Under the pieces are notes generated by a model. It was not told where the DNA came from, searched no databases, and saw only the letters and a list, made by a program, of their open reading frames with translations. Source: Streptomyces sp. Act143 (GTDB taxonomy: Bacteria > Actinomycetota > Actinomycetes > Streptomycetales > Streptomycetaceae). From it: DNA of 64,000 nucleotides. Made by a program: the position numbers and the translations under genes. Positions 48,699-57,552 of the stretch are shown here, one piece after another. The stretch lies in contig NZ_QFRX01000001.1 in the NCBI RefSeq assembly GCF_003143935.1, positions 692,071 through 756,070 on the forward strand, read 5' to 3'. Each line of letters starts with the position of its first letter. Positions within the stretch are counted from its first letter, which is position 1.

Positions 48699-49667
48699 AT
48701 GAACACCCCCGTGGGGAACTCCGACGCCGTGCTCGACTGCGTGCACCTGGTCCGCCGGTTCGGCGAGCGCACCGCCGTGGACGACGTGAGTGTGCGGATC
48801 GCGCCGGGCGAGACGTACGGCCTGCTCGGGCCCAACGGCGCGGGGAAGACGACGACGATCCGGATGGCCTGCGGCCTGCTGCGTCCCGACGCCGGGACGG
48901 TGCGCGTCGCGGGCCTGCCGATGACCACGGCCGCCGGACCGGCCAAGAAGCTCATCGGCTTCGTCCCGCAGGACGTGGCCCTCTACCCGGATCTGAGCGT
49001 CCGGGAGAACCTGCGCTTCTTCGGCCGCCTGTACCGGCTCTCCCGCCGCGCCCTGGAGCGCCGCGTCGACGAGGTCCTCGACCTCATCGAGCTGCGCGAC
49101 CGTGCGGGCGACCGGGTGGACTCGCTGTCCGGCGGCATGCGCCGGCGCCTCAACATCGGTGCCGGGCTGGTGCACTCACCGACGCTGCTGGTGCTGGACG
49201 AGCCGACCGTCGGTGTCGATCCGCAGAGCCGGCACGCGATCCTGGAGAGCGTCACCCGGTTCGGTGAGGAGGGCATGGCCGTCCTCTACACCACGCACTA
49301 CATGGAGGAGGCCGAACGGCTCTGCGACCGCGTCGGCATCATCGACCGCGGCCGGCTCGTCGCCGAGGGCAGCCCCCGCGAACTGGTGGCGCTGGTGGCC
49401 GAACGCGACCGCGTCCGGCTGTCCGCCGCCGGCAACCTCGCCTCGTACGCGGATGCCTGCGGCCGTTTGGGGCGCGTCGAGGGCGCGGCCCGCACCGGCG
49501 ATCACGGCGAGGTGGTGGAGCTGGTCGTCAAGGACGCGCGCAGCCTGCTGCCGGACCTGCTCGACCTCGCCCACGAGCAACAGGTCGACATCCGCAGCGT
49601 GGAGATCGACGAACCCGACCTGGAGGCGGTCTTCCTCCAGCTGACCGGCACCGCCCTGAGGGAGTGA
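48699..49667 (+). CDS. ABC-2 exporter ATP-binding protein
   Basis: A 322-residue ABC ATPase: Walker A GPNGAGKTT near residues 45-53, Q-loop FVPQDVALYPDLSV, signature LSGGMRRRL, Walker B LLVLDEPTVGVDP, and the switch His in TTHYMEEAERL. The C-terminal 80 residues (DRVRLSAAGNLASY onward) are the usual extension of drug/polysaccharide exporter ATPases. With the two permeases downstream (6 bp and overlap) it forms one exporter; substrate unknown. The ATG at 48699 follows GCCGAGGTG. It is only 48 bp after the metal ATPase gene, so read-through is possible. Confidence 0.9.
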   Translation: MNTPVGNSDAVLDCVHLVRRFGERTAVDDVSVRIAPGETYGLLGPNGAGKTTTIRMACGLLRPDAGTVRVAGLPMTTAAGPAKKLIGFVPQDVALYPDLSVRENLRFFGRLYRLSRRALERRVDEVLDLIELRDRAGDRVDSLSGGMRRRLNIGAGLVHSPTLLVLDEPTVGVDPQSRHAILESVTRFGEEGMAVLYTTHYMEEAERLCDRVGIIDRGRLVAEGSPRELVALVAERDRVRLSAAGNLASYADACGRLGRVEGAARTGDHGEVVELVVKDARSLLPDLLDLAHEQQVDIRSVEIDEPDLEAVFLQLTGTALRE

Positions 49668-49673
49668 GGAGCC

Positions 49674-50843
49674 GTGCGCGTCGTCCTCGCCATCGCCGCC
49701 AAGGACCTGCGGCAGCGGCTGCGGGACCGGTCGGCCTGGGTGATCGTGTTCCTGGCCCCGGTGCTGATCTCCGCGCTGATGGCCCTGGCGTTCAACAACA
49801 ACTCCGAGTTCCGCGCGAACATCGGCGTCGTCGACCTCGACCGCGGCCCGGCCGCCACCGGGCTCACCCAGGTCCTGAAGAGCCCGGAGCTGCGCGGCAC
49901 GGTCCAGGTGCGGTCCTACGGCGACGAGAGCGCCGCCCGCCGGGCGGTGGACGCGGGCGGTGTGCACGCCGCGATCGTCGTGCCGAAGGGGTTCACCCAG
50001 GCACTGCACGGCGGCACCGCCGCACCCGTGCAGGTCCTGGACAGCGTCGACTACGGACTCCAGGCCCAGCTCGCCCGCGCGGTCACCGAGTCCTATGTCG
50101 CCCAGGTCAACGCCGACCGGCTCTCGGTCGCCACGGCCGTCGCCGCGGGCGCACCGCAACGGGACGTGCCCGAACTCGCCGCACAGGCGGCCCTGTTGCG
50201 GCTGCCCGAGGAGGTGCGGGCGGAGGGACTGCCCGACGACGCGCTCAAGGTGATCAGCTACTTCGGGCCGAGCATGGGCATGTTCTTCGTGCTGTTCACG
50301 GTCGGCTTCGGGGCGCGCGGCTACTTCATCGAACAGCAGCAGGGCACCCTCGACCGGATCGCCGCGGCGCCCGTCGGGCGGGGAGCGCTGCTGCTCGGCA
50401 AGTCGGTGTCGACGTTCGTGTACAGCCTGGCCGGGCTCGCCACGGTCACGCTGGTGTCGTGGCTCGCGTTCGGGGCGAGCTGGGCGGACCCGCTCGGGGT
50501 GGCGGCGCTCAGTGTGGCGATGGCGGTGTGCGTGGTGTGTCTGACCGCGCTGGTCATCGCGCTGGTGCGGACGGAACAGCAGGCGCAGGGGCTGGCCTCC
50601 GTCCTCGTCTTCGCGCTCGTGCTGCTCGGCGGCAACTTCGTCTTCGCCTCCGGCACCACTCCGCTGATCCGCCGCCTCGCCCTGTTCACGCCCAACGGCT
50701 GGGCGCTGCGCGGCTTCACCGACCTGGGCACCGGGGTGCGCGGCTGGGCGGCGGTGGGCGCCCCGCTGCTGGGCATCGCCGCGTTCTCGGCGGCCGTGGC
50801 CGCGGTGACCGCTCTGCTCCTTCGGCTGAGGAGGACGGCATGA
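49674..50843 (+). CDS. ABC-2 type permease subunit
   Basis: A 389-residue ABC-2 permease: one N-terminal helix (about 20-42), a large extracytoplasmic domain (about 45-195; FRANIGVVDLDRGPAATGL), then five helices from about 200, with QQGTLDRIAAAPVGRGALLLGK as the coupling segment and LFTPNGWALRGFTDLG near the end. The start is GTG at 49674 with GGAGTGAGGA upstream. It partners with the paralogous permease that overlaps its stop by four bases. Confidence 0.87.
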   Translation: MRVVLAIAAKDLRQRLRDRSAWVIVFLAPVLISALMALAFNNNSEFRANIGVVDLDRGPAATGLTQVLKSPELRGTVQVRSYGDESAARRAVDAGGVHAAIVVPKGFTQALHGGTAAPVQVLDSVDYGLQAQLARAVTESYVAQVNADRLSVATAVAAGAPQRDVPELAAQAALLRLPEEVRAEGLPDDALKVISYFGPSMGMFFVLFTVGFGARGYFIEQQQGTLDRIAAAPVGRGALLLGKSVSTFVYSLAGLATVTLVSWLAFGASWADPLGVAALSVAMAVCVVCLTALVIALVRTEQQAQGLASVLVFALVLLGGNFVFASGTTPLIRRLALFTPNGWALRGFTDLGTGVRGWAAVGAPLLGIAAFSAAVAAVTALLLRLRRTA

Positions 50844-52015
50844 CCGCTCTCGCCGTGACCCGGGCGACGCTGACACGTGTCCTGCGCGACCGGACCGCCC
50901 TGTTCTTCATGGTGCTGCTGCCGATCGCCATCATCGTCGTCATCGGGGTGACCGTCAGCGGCTTCGACCAGTTCCGTATCGGGCTGGTCCCCGCCGCCCG
51001 TCCGGGCCCGGTGGCGCAGGAGCTGGCCTCGGACCTCCGGTCCGCGCCGGGCCTGCGGACGCGGACGTACGACTCGGCGCAGGACGCCCGTACCGCGCTG
51101 CGCCGCGCCGAGCTGGACGCCGTGGTCGTGGTGCCGGCCGGTCTCGACGCGGACGTACGGGCCGGGCGCGCCGTCGCCGTGCGGGTGCTGGTGGAGCCCA
51201 CGGGGAGCGCCGGGCACGGGGCCGTGTCCTCGGTGTCGGCCGTGGTCGCCGAGCACGGGGCGCGGCTCCAGGCCGCCGCCTTCGCCGGGGAGCGGATCGG
51301 CGGCACCTTCGACGCGAACCTCGCGCTCGCCCGCGGGGCGGAGCGGGTGTCCACGCCGATCGCCGTCCAGGCGCAGACCGTCAACGGCGAGAGCGACTAC
51401 CTGCCGCTCGGCTACAGCTACAGCACCCCGACCATGCTGGTGCTGTTCGTGTTCATCAACGCCCTGGCGGGCGGCGCGACCATCGTGGCGACCCGCCGCA
51501 CCGGCGTGTACGCGCGGGCCCTGGCGGCGCCCGTCCCCGCCCGCACCCTCGTGGTGGGCGAGACGCTCGCCTATCTGCTGCTGGCCGTCGCGCAGTCCCT
51601 GCTGATCGTCGGCATCGGGGCGCTGGCCTTCGACGTCGCGTGGGGCGATCCGCTGGCCGCGGGTGTCCTGATCGCCGTGTGGGCGCTGGTGGGCACGGGG
51701 GCCGGGGTGCTGGCGGGGGCGCTGTTCCGGACGCCGGAGCAGGTGCACGCGGTCGGTCCCGCCCTCGGTATCGGGCTGGGCATGCTGGGCGGCTGCATGT
51801 GGCCGCTGGCGCTGGTGCCGGACTGGCTGCGCACGGCCGGGCACGCGGTGCCGCAGGCGTGGGCCGTCGACGCGTGGACGACGCTGCTGTCCCGCGACGG
51901 GGACCTGCCCGCCATCCTGGGCGACCTGGCCGTCCTGACGGGCTTCGCGGCCGTGCTCGTCACGCTGGCCTCCCTGGCCCTGCGGCACAGGCTTGTGACC
52001 AGCCCCGGCAGTTGA
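50840..52015 (+). CDS. ABC-2 type permease subunit
   Basis: A 391-residue ABC-2 permease with the same plan as its neighbour: N-terminal helix (FFMVLLPIAIIVVIGVTV), periplasm-facing domain, and five C-terminal helices from about 200 (TRRTGVYARALAAPVPARTLVVGE as coupling segment). The ATG at 50840 overlaps the previous stop (ATGA). Two different permeases plus one ATPase would form a heteromeric exporter. A hairpin at 52021-52046 directly after the stop may end transcription. Confidence 0.87.
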   Translation: MTALAVTRATLTRVLRDRTALFFMVLLPIAIIVVIGVTVSGFDQFRIGLVPAARPGPVAQELASDLRSAPGLRTRTYDSAQDARTALRRAELDAVVVVPAGLDADVRAGRAVAVRVLVEPTGSAGHGAVSSVSAVVAEHGARLQAAAFAGERIGGTFDANLALARGAERVSTPIAVQAQTVNGESDYLPLGYSYSTPTMLVLFVFINALAGGATIVATRRTGVYARALAAPVPARTLVVGETLAYLLLAVAQSLLIVGIGALAFDVAWGDPLAAGVLIAVWALVGTGAGVLAGALFRTPEQVHAVGPALGIGLGMLGGCMWPLALVPDWLRTAGHAVPQAWAVDAWTTLLSRDGDLPAILGDLAVLTGFAAVLVTLASLALRHRLVTSPGS

Positions 52016-52020
52016 CCCCC

Positions 52021-52051
52021 GACCGGCCCTGCACCTCGGGCCGGTCGGCCC
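52021..52051. promoter_or_regulatory. Strict DosR/OsdR-like box overlapping a hairpin
   Basis: GGGCCGGTCGGCCC at 52038-52051 lies 77 bp upstream of the secreted-protein gene at 52129. Its first nine bases pair with GACCGGCCC at 52021-52029 (loop of 8), 5 bp after the permease stop. The element may therefore act both as terminator stem and operator. Confidence 0.6.
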
Positions 52052-52128
52052 CCGGGGCGACCAACCGGCCCGCGCTGTACTGGAGTTGAGGAACACGCCG
52101 GTTCCTCCCCCAGGAGAGGAGTCATGGC

Positions 52129-52626
52129 ATGGCAACGTCACGCACACTGCGGCGGATCGCGCTCATCGGTGCGGTGCTGGCCGTCGGGGCCGCGCTGCCG
52201 ACGTCCGCGACCGGCGTCCGCACCCGCACCACGGCCAGTGTCTCGACCGTCAGCACGCCCGCCCGGGACGGGAGTCCGAGGTCCACGATCGACCGGGTGG
52301 CCGACTTCTACGGCGCCTACATCGACGTGCTGTACGACTCGGGTCGCGGCCGGCTCGCCGATTCCCTGCGCGAGCACTATCTGACGCCACGGCTGCGCGC
52401 CGACCTGGCCCGCTGGGAGAAGACGCACCACAAGGACGGCGTCCTGCGCGCCAAGGGTGTCCCGGCCGCCTGGAAGGTCGTCTACAACGACAGCGGGATG
52501 GGCCACTGCTGGAGCAGGGTCACGCTCACCTGGGAGGACTCCGGGAACCGGGTCCACCACATGCGGCTGCTGGTCCGCTCCGATCTGGAGACGCAGCTCA
52601 TCTCCGGTATCCAGATCGCCGCGTGA
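52129..52626 (+). CDS. Secreted protein of unknown function
   Basis: A 165-residue protein I do not recognise. A Sec-type signal peptide (basic MATSRTLRR, then IALIGAVLAVGAALPTSATG, cleavage near residue 29) precedes a Thr/Ser-rich linker and a globular domain (about 55-165; VADFYGAYIDVLYDSGRG, LREHYLTPRLRADL, HCWSRVTLTWED). The form suggests a small exported NTF2-like domain, though this is uncertain. The ATG at 52129 is about 8 bases after AGGAGAGGAG; the ATG at 52124 opens another frame. A strict DosR-like box lies upstream, so it may be a hypoxia-induced secreted protein. Confidence 0.75.
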   Translation: MATSRTLRRIALIGAVLAVGAALPTSATGVRTRTTASVSTVSTPARDGSPRSTIDRVADFYGAYIDVLYDSGRGRLADSLREHYLTPRLRADLARWEKTHHKDGVLRAKGVPAAWKVVYNDSGMGHCWSRVTLTWEDSGNRVHHMRLLVRSDLETQLISGIQIAA

Positions 52627-52817
52627 AGGAGAGCGGCCCAGGAGAGCCGCAGCGCCGACACCGCGGCTCCCGCCGTCTGCCCGCCGGTCCGGAGGCCGGA
52701 CCGGCGGAGCACCCGCGCGAGGGACGGTCCCATGAGACGGCCTTCGCGCACCGCCCCCGCGACCCGAAGCCATCGGGGGCCCCATCGGGCTCGCCCACCG
52801 TCCCGTCGCTCCCCGTA

Positions 52818-52853
52818 CGACCCGTGCGACCTGCACGACCTGCACGACCTGTG
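52818..52853. repeat. 9-bp tandem repeat in gene-free region
   Basis: Four 9-bp units: CGACCCGTG, CGACCTGCA, CGACCTGCA, CGACCTGTG. They lie in the 365-bp gap 52627-52991 between convergent genes, which otherwise holds only a box variant (GGGCCGAGCGGGCCC, 52922-52936) and no gene I can support. Confidence 0.6.
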
Positions 52854-52991
52854 CGAAGGAGTTCCGACCGGACGTCGTGAGTCCTTGCGTCCAGCCTGCG
52901 GGCCGCTGCCACCGCCTCGGAGGGGCCGAGCGGGCCCGGTCCGTGTGCCGACCGTCCCGCAACGGGGGCCGGACGGGGCGTGGCGCGTCGT

Positions 52992-55361
52992 TCAGTCCGG
53001 CAGGACCAGGTGCCCCGTCTCCCCCGGCGCCAGGCTCACCGCACGGTCCGGCAGCCGCACGTCGATGGGTGTGGCGTCGGACGACGGCACCGTGATCTCC
53101 AGCCGGCCGCGCTCCAGGTGGAGCCGTACGCCCCAGTGGCCCTGGTAGCGGAGGTTGTATCCGTAGGAGGAGAGTTCCGGCAGCGGCACCGGGTCGAGCC
53201 ACAGGGCCCCGCCCCGTGTCTCCAGGCCCGTCAGTCCGCGCTGCACCAGGTCGAGGGTGCCCGCCATGGCGCCGAGGTGGATGCCCTCCCCGGTGGTGCC
53301 GCCCTGGATGTCGGCGATGTCGCCCTGGAGGGCCTCCTGGCAGTACTTCCAGGCCTCCCCCCGCCTCGCGCGGGCCAGCACCCAGCCGTGCACGAGGCCG
53401 CTGAGGGTGGAGCCGTGGCTGGTGCGGTGCAGGTAGTGATCGACGGTGCGGTGCCATGTCTCGTCGTCGAGCCGCAGCCCCAACCGGTCGAACAGGAACC
53501 GCAGTTCGGCCGGCGAGAAGAGGTAGCCGAGCATCAGCACGTCGGCCTGCTTGGACGCCTGGTAGCGGTTGACGCTGTCGCCCTCCGCCTCCAGGATCCG
53601 GTCCAGGCGCCGGATGTCCCCGTAACGCCTGCGGTAGCCGTCCCAGTCGAGCTCGGCGAGGTCGCCGTAGCCCTCGAACTGGCTGATGACACCGGCATGG
53701 AAGGGCACGTGCAGGGTGCGGGAGACGTCCTCCCAGACCTCCAGCTCGCCCCCGTCCAGGCCGGTGCGCTCGACGAGTTCGCGGCGACGGGGTTCGGGCA
53801 GGGCGTCGAGCAGTTCCAGGGTGCGGGTCAGGACCCAGGCGGCGGTGACGTTGGTGTAGGCGTTGTCGTCGAGGCCGGGGGTACGCGCGCCGGGGTAGGC
53901 CTCGTGGTACTCGTCGGGGCCGACCACGCCCTTGATCCGGTGGCGGCCGAGACGGTCGTCGTAGACGGCGGAGTCGGCCCAGAAGCGGGCGATCTGCAGC
54001 AGCATCTCGGCGCCCTTGGTGTGCAGGAACTCCATGTCGCCGCTGGCCTCGCAGTACTGCCAGATGTTGTAGGCGACGGCCGAGCCGACGTGGTGCTGGA
54101 GCCGGGAGTGGTCGGGCAGCCAGCGGCCGGAGCGCGGGTTGAGGTGGAGCTGCTGGGTCTCCTCGCGTCCGTCGCTGCCGCTCTGCCAGGGATACATGGC
54201 ACCCTTGCGACCCGCCTGCCGCGCGGCCGTGCAGGCCTGCTCCAGGCGGCGGTGGCGGTAGCGCAGCAGGGCGCGGGAGACCTCGGGGAAGTGCAGGTTG
54301 AGGTAGGGCAGGACGAACAGCTCGTCCCAGAAGACATGGCCGCGGTAGGCCTCGCCGTGCAGGCCCCGCGCGGGCACGCCGACGTCCAGGTCCGCGGTGT
54401 GCGGGGAGAGCGTCTGCAGGACGTGGAAGAGGTGCAGCCGGAGGATGCTGCCCGCCTCCCCGGCCACGTCCAGGGCGGCCCGGCGCCACAACTGGTCCCA
54501 GGCGGTGAGGTGCGACTCCAGCAGTTCGTCGAAGCCCGGGGCACGGCCCACCCGGTCGACGGCGGCGTACAGCGGGTCGCTGATCGCCGGGTCGCGGGAG
54601 GTGTGCAGGGCGACCGTCTTGTCGACGGTGACCGTGCGGCCGGGTGCCAGGCCCAGGCTCACCTGCTGGACGGCGCACGGCAGTTCGTGCCGTACGGTGA
54701 CGGGCGCGTCGGCGGTCAGCCGGGACGCCATGCCGATGCGGATGTCCGAGGTGCGGGTGCGGCAGCGCAGCCACACGGTGCCGGGGTCGGCGGTGCCGGT
54801 GTGCACATGGGTGAGATGGCGGCCGTCCAGGTCCCGGTAGCGCGGCACGCCCGCGTTGGTGACACCTCCGTCGAGGGCGGCCTCGACGTCCAGCGTGCCC
54901 GCGAAGCCCTCGGCCGTGAACTCGGTCCGCAGGAGCGCCAGATGAGGGTCGGCCATGTGCACGACCCGCTGCTGACGCACCGTCAACACCTGTCCCCCGC
55001 CCAGGTCGTAGCGGGTACGCCGTTCCAGCATCCCGGACTCGGTGAGCAGGGTGAGCCGGTGGTCGAGCACCGGCGTGCCGTCCGGGGTGAGCCAGGACCC
55101 GCCCGCGAGCCGGAAGCGCAGCGGCAGCCAGTTGGGGACGTTGACCATGTCCTCGTTCTCGACGCCGCGGCCCGCCACCTCGGAGGTGAGCCGGTTGTAG
55201 CAGCCGGCGACATAGGTGCCCGGGTAGTGCACGTCGTCCGCCGCGCACTCCGGCAGCGCGCCCCGGGTGGCGAAGTAGCCGTTGCCCAGCGTGCACAGCG
55301 ACTCACGAAGCCGTTCGTCGGCGGGCGCGTAGCCCTCGTACTCCCAGGTCCAGCCCGTCAC
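52992..55361 (-). CDS. Glycoside hydrolase family 65 disaccharide phosphorylase
   Basis: A 789-residue GH65 enzyme: beta-sandwich N-domain (about 1-270; WEYEGYAPADERLRESLCTLGNGYFATRGA), (alpha/alpha)6 catalytic barrel (about 320-680) and C-terminal beta-sheet. The catalytic acid is the Glu in KGVVGPDEYHEAYP; VFWDELFVLPYL and YQASKQADVLML line the sugar and phosphate sites. Members are maltose, trehalose or kojibiose phosphorylases giving beta-glucose 1-phosphate; which disaccharide is used cannot be told. The downstream half of the pathway, beta-phosphoglucomutase, is encoded just upstream. The start is GTG at 55361 overlapping the mutase stop (GTGA) with AGGAGAG upstream. Phosphorolysis saves ATP, which suits energy-limited cells. 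Confidence 0.9.
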   Translation of the reverse strand: MTGWTWEYEGYAPADERLRESLCTLGNGYFATRGALPECAADDVHYPGTYVAGCYNRLTSEVAGRGVENEDMVNVPNWLPLRFRLAGGSWLTPDGTPVLDHRLTLLTESGMLERRTRYDLGGGQVLTVRQQRVVHMADPHLALLRTEFTAEGFAGTLDVEAALDGGVTNAGVPRYRDLDGRHLTHVHTGTADPGTVWLRCRTRTSDIRIGMASRLTADAPVTVRHELPCAVQQVSLGLAPGRTVTVDKTVALHTSRDPAISDPLYAAVDRVGRAPGFDELLESHLTAWDQLWRRAALDVAGEAGSILRLHLFHVLQTLSPHTADLDVGVPARGLHGEAYRGHVFWDELFVLPYLNLHFPEVSRALLRYRHRRLEQACTAARQAGRKGAMYPWQSGSDGREETQQLHLNPRSGRWLPDHSRLQHHVGSAVAYNIWQYCEASGDMEFLHTKGAEMLLQIARFWADSAVYDDRLGRHRIKGVVGPDEYHEAYPGARTPGLDDNAYTNVTAAWVLTRTLELLDALPEPRRRELVERTGLDGGELEVWEDVSRTLHVPFHAGVISQFEGYGDLAELDWDGYRRRYGDIRRLDRILEAEGDSVNRYQASKQADVLMLGYLFSPAELRFLFDRLGLRLDDETWHRTVDHYLHRTSHGSTLSGLVHGWVLARARRGEAWKYCQEALQGDIADIQGGTTGEGIHLGAMAGTLDLVQRGLTGLETRGGALWLDPVPLPELSSYGYNLRYQGHWGVRLHLERGRLEITVPSSDATPIDVRLPDRAVSLAPGETGHLVLPD

Positions 55362-56137
55362 TTCGTCTCTCCTGCCACAACCAGTTCCGCGAGATCCCGT
55401 ACGACGATGTCGGCACCGCTGTGCAGCAGCCGGTCCCCCGAGTCCCCCGTGGCGGCGCGGTCCACACCGACCACGAGGGCGAACCCGCCGCGCCGGCCCG
55501 CCTCCACGCCGGCCAGGGCGTCCTCCACGACGGCGGCGCCGGCGGCGGGGACGCCGAGGCGCCGTACCGCCTCCAGGAACAGGTCGGGCCGGGGCTTGCC
55601 GGGCAGGGCGAGCCGGGCGGCCTCGCCGCCGTCCACGAGCACGTCGAACAGGTCCAGCACTCCGGCGCGGTCGAGCAGTTCGCCGGCGTGCCGGGAGGCG
55701 GAGGCGGCCGCGACGGGCGTCCCCGCCCGGCGCAGGACGCGCACCAGGCGGACCGTGCCGGGGTAGGCGTCGACGCCGTGCGCGTGCAGCCGCTCGACGA
55801 ACAGCCGCTCCTTGTCGGCGGCGACGGCCCGCACGGTGGCGTCCGAGGTGTCGAGGCCGCGGGAGGCGAGGAAGGCGGCGGCGCCGTCGAGGCGGGACTT
55901 GCCGTCCACGTGGCGCAGGTAGTCGTCGTGGACGTCGAACGGGCGCCGCAGGGCCGGATCGTCCGGCGGATGCGCGCCCAGGAAGGCGTCGAAGGCCGTC
56001 TTCCACGCCGCGGCGTGCACCCGGGCCGAATCAGTGATCACCCCGTCGGTGTCGAAGACGACGGCCCGGATGTCGCGCAGGGCGGGGGCGAGTGCCTCGC
56101 CGAGGTCCGCGGGGGTGTCGGGGCGGCCCACGGTCAC
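55358..56137 (-). CDS. HAD hydrolase, beta-phosphoglucomutase-like
   Basis: A 259-residue HAD-family protein. Nucleophile motif VVFDTDGVITDSARVHAAAW (DxD with the second Asp as acid/base), VDGKSRLDGAAAFL as the mutase-specific loop, SASRHAGELL, GKPRPDLFLEAVRRLGV and VVEDALAGVEAG. With GH65 phosphorylase it converts beta-glucose 1-phosphate to glucose 6-phosphate. The DTDG form instead of DLDG is slightly unusual. Start is GTG at 56137 overlapping the Usp stop by four bases (GTGA), and its own stop overlaps the GH65 start, so three genes are coupled in a row. Confidence 0.88.
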   Translation of the reverse strand: MTVGRPDTPADLGEALAPALRDIRAVVFDTDGVITDSARVHAAAWKTAFDAFLGAHPPDDPALRRPFDVHDDYLRHVDGKSRLDGAAAFLASRGLDTSDATVRAVAADKERLFVERLHAHGVDAYPGTVRLVRVLRRAGTPVAAASASRHAGELLDRAGVLDLFDVLVDGGEAARLALPGKPRPDLFLEAVRRLGVPAAGAAVVEDALAGVEAGRRGGFALVVGVDRAATGDSGDRLLHSGADIVVRDLAELVVAGETK

Positions 56138-57009
56138 ACCGGCTGCGGAACGACGGCGACCGGGCAGTCCGCGTGGTGCAGCAGTGTGTGTCCGACGCGG
56201 CCGAGCTGGAGACCGAAGTGGCCGGTCCTGCGGCGCGCCCCGATGATCACGAGGTCGGCGGCGGCGGACCGGTGCAGCAGCACCTTGCGGGCCGGTCCCT
56301 CCACGGTGGCCCGGCGCACGGGGACTCCGGGATGGTCGGCCGCGGCGTCGTGGAGTACCGCGTCGAGCAGGGCGGACGCCTGTTCGGCGTGCTCGTGGGC
56401 GGCGTGTCCGGCCAGCAGCGGATGGTCGGCCGTCTCGTGCTCGGGGCAGCGCCAGGCGCGCACGACGTCCAGGGTGCAGCGGCGTGCCTCGGCCTCGCGG
56501 AAGGCGAACCGCACGGCCTCGCCGGACGTGGCGGGTTCACCGGCGCCGAGGAGGATCCGCTCGTGGGTGCCCTCCCGGCCCGCGCGGTCGCCGCGGACGA
56601 CGATCACCGGGCAGTGGGCGCGGGCCGCCACGGTCAGGCCGACCGAGCCGAGGAGCAGTCCCTGGAGCTCGCCCCGGCCGCGGCTTCCCGTGACCAGGAC
56701 GGAGGCGTTGTGGCCTTCGCGCAGCAGGGCGTCGACCGCCTCGTCGGCGATCACCTCGGTGGACACCTTGACCTGGGGGTCACGGCGGTGGGCGCGTTCG
56801 GCCGCGATGCCGACGACGTCGTCGGCCATCACCTGTTCGGAGGGCTGGTCCCGGCTCTCCGGCGGCAGGGCGCCCTCGTACCGCTCCCACAGGGACGCGT
56901 ACACCAGGCGCAGCGGCAGCCCGTGCCGGGCGGCCTCGTCCACCGCCCAGTCGACCGCCAGCAGGCTCGACTCCGATCCGTCCACACCTACGACCAGGGG
57001 CAGCTCCAT
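56134..57009 (-). CDS. Universal stress protein, tandem Usp domains
   Basis: A 291-residue two-domain Usp and close paralogue of the one at 33600. Domain one: VVGVDGSESSLLAVDWAVDEA and GSRGRGELQGLLLGS (full ATP signature). Domain two: AWRCPEHETADHPLLAGHA and GARRRTGHFGLQLGRV. It is the first gene of an operon with beta-phosphoglucomutase and GH65 phosphorylase, coupled through GTGA overlaps. The ATG at 57009 follows AAGGCGGTGGAAG. Two boxes 20 bp apart at 57094-57128 precede it. Confidence 0.9.
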   Translation of the reverse strand: MELPLVVGVDGSESSLLAVDWAVDEAARHGLPLRLVYASLWERYEGALPPESRDQPSEQVMADDVVGIAAERAHRRDPQVKVSTEVIADEAVDALLREGHNASVLVTGSRGRGELQGLLLGSVGLTVAARAHCPVIVVRGDRAGREGTHERILLGAGEPATSGEAVRFAFREAEARRCTLDVVRAWRCPEHETADHPLLAGHAAHEHAEQASALLDAVLHDAAADHPGVPVRRATVEGPARKVLLHRSAAADLVIIGARRRTGHFGLQLGRVGHTLLHHADCPVAVVPQPV

Positions 57010-57093
57010 GGCTTCCACCGCCTTCTGTCGGGCTGCACCGTTGCAGCGCGGAGCTCCACTCTCACCGTCCCATGCGCGGGCGCACGACAGGAG

Positions 57094-57128
57094 GGGTGAA
57101 TCGGCCCTGACCGGGGCCGATCGGCCCC
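57094..57128. promoter_or_regulatory. Tandem DosR/OsdR-like boxes, one perfectly palindromic
   Basis: GGGGCCGATCGGCCCC (57113-57128) is a perfect 16-bp palindrome. GGGTGAATCGGCCC (57094-57107) matches the relaxed dyad with one mismatch. Centres are 20 bp apart. They are 85-119 bp upstream of the leftward Usp operon and about 100 bp upstream of the small membrane protein gene at 57229. Confidence 0.75.
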
Positions 57129-57228
57129 TGGGACGGGCATCGCCGACCGGAGAAGCTGCAAGTGAGAACCGGAGAGAGGGCGCTTCCATCAGGAAGCGGG
57201 CTCGTCCGGGCGAACAAGGGGGACGGTC

Positions 57229-57450
57229 ATGATTCCTGTCATCCTGATCGGCGCGGTCGTACTGGGCGCGGGCATGGTCTTCGGCTACAGCTCCGTCATC
57301 GTCGGTCTGGTTCTGATGCTCGCGGGCCTCATCGGCCTCACCGTCTTCATGTCCACGCCGGGCACGGTCCGGCGCCCGGGCGACCGGGAAACGGTCGTCG
57401 AGCGGCGCTACATGGGCAACCACGACGACCACCACAAGTACCACGCGTGA
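57229..57450 (+). CDS. Small two-helix membrane protein
   Basis: A 73-residue membrane protein with two predicted helices (about 2-20 and 24-45: IPVILIGAVVLGAGMVFGY and VIVGLVLMLAGLIGLTVFM) and a charged, His-rich cytoplasmic tail (HDDHHKYH) that could bind metal. Function unknown. The ATG at 57229 follows AAGGGGGACGG. It is divergent from the Usp operon and shares the tandem boxes; it is followed by another membrane protein gene. Confidence 0.75.
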   Translation: MIPVILIGAVVLGAGMVFGYSSVIVGLVLMLAGLIGLTVFMSTPGTVRRPGDRETVVERRYMGNHDDHHKYHA

Positions 57451-57552
57451 CCACTCGTGGTGCTGCGGGTGGCCGCGTGCGCGGGCCTGCTCACCGATGT
57501 CCATGCGCCGTCCGGACTCCGGTCGGGGCGGCGCCGAACGGGAGTCCCTGCC

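Noticed and set aside
52124..52384. Reading frame starting at the ATG five bases before the secreted-protein start
   Set aside because: It gives an Arg/Ser-rich product without a signal peptide, whereas the frame from 52129 has a clear signal peptide and normal codon bias.
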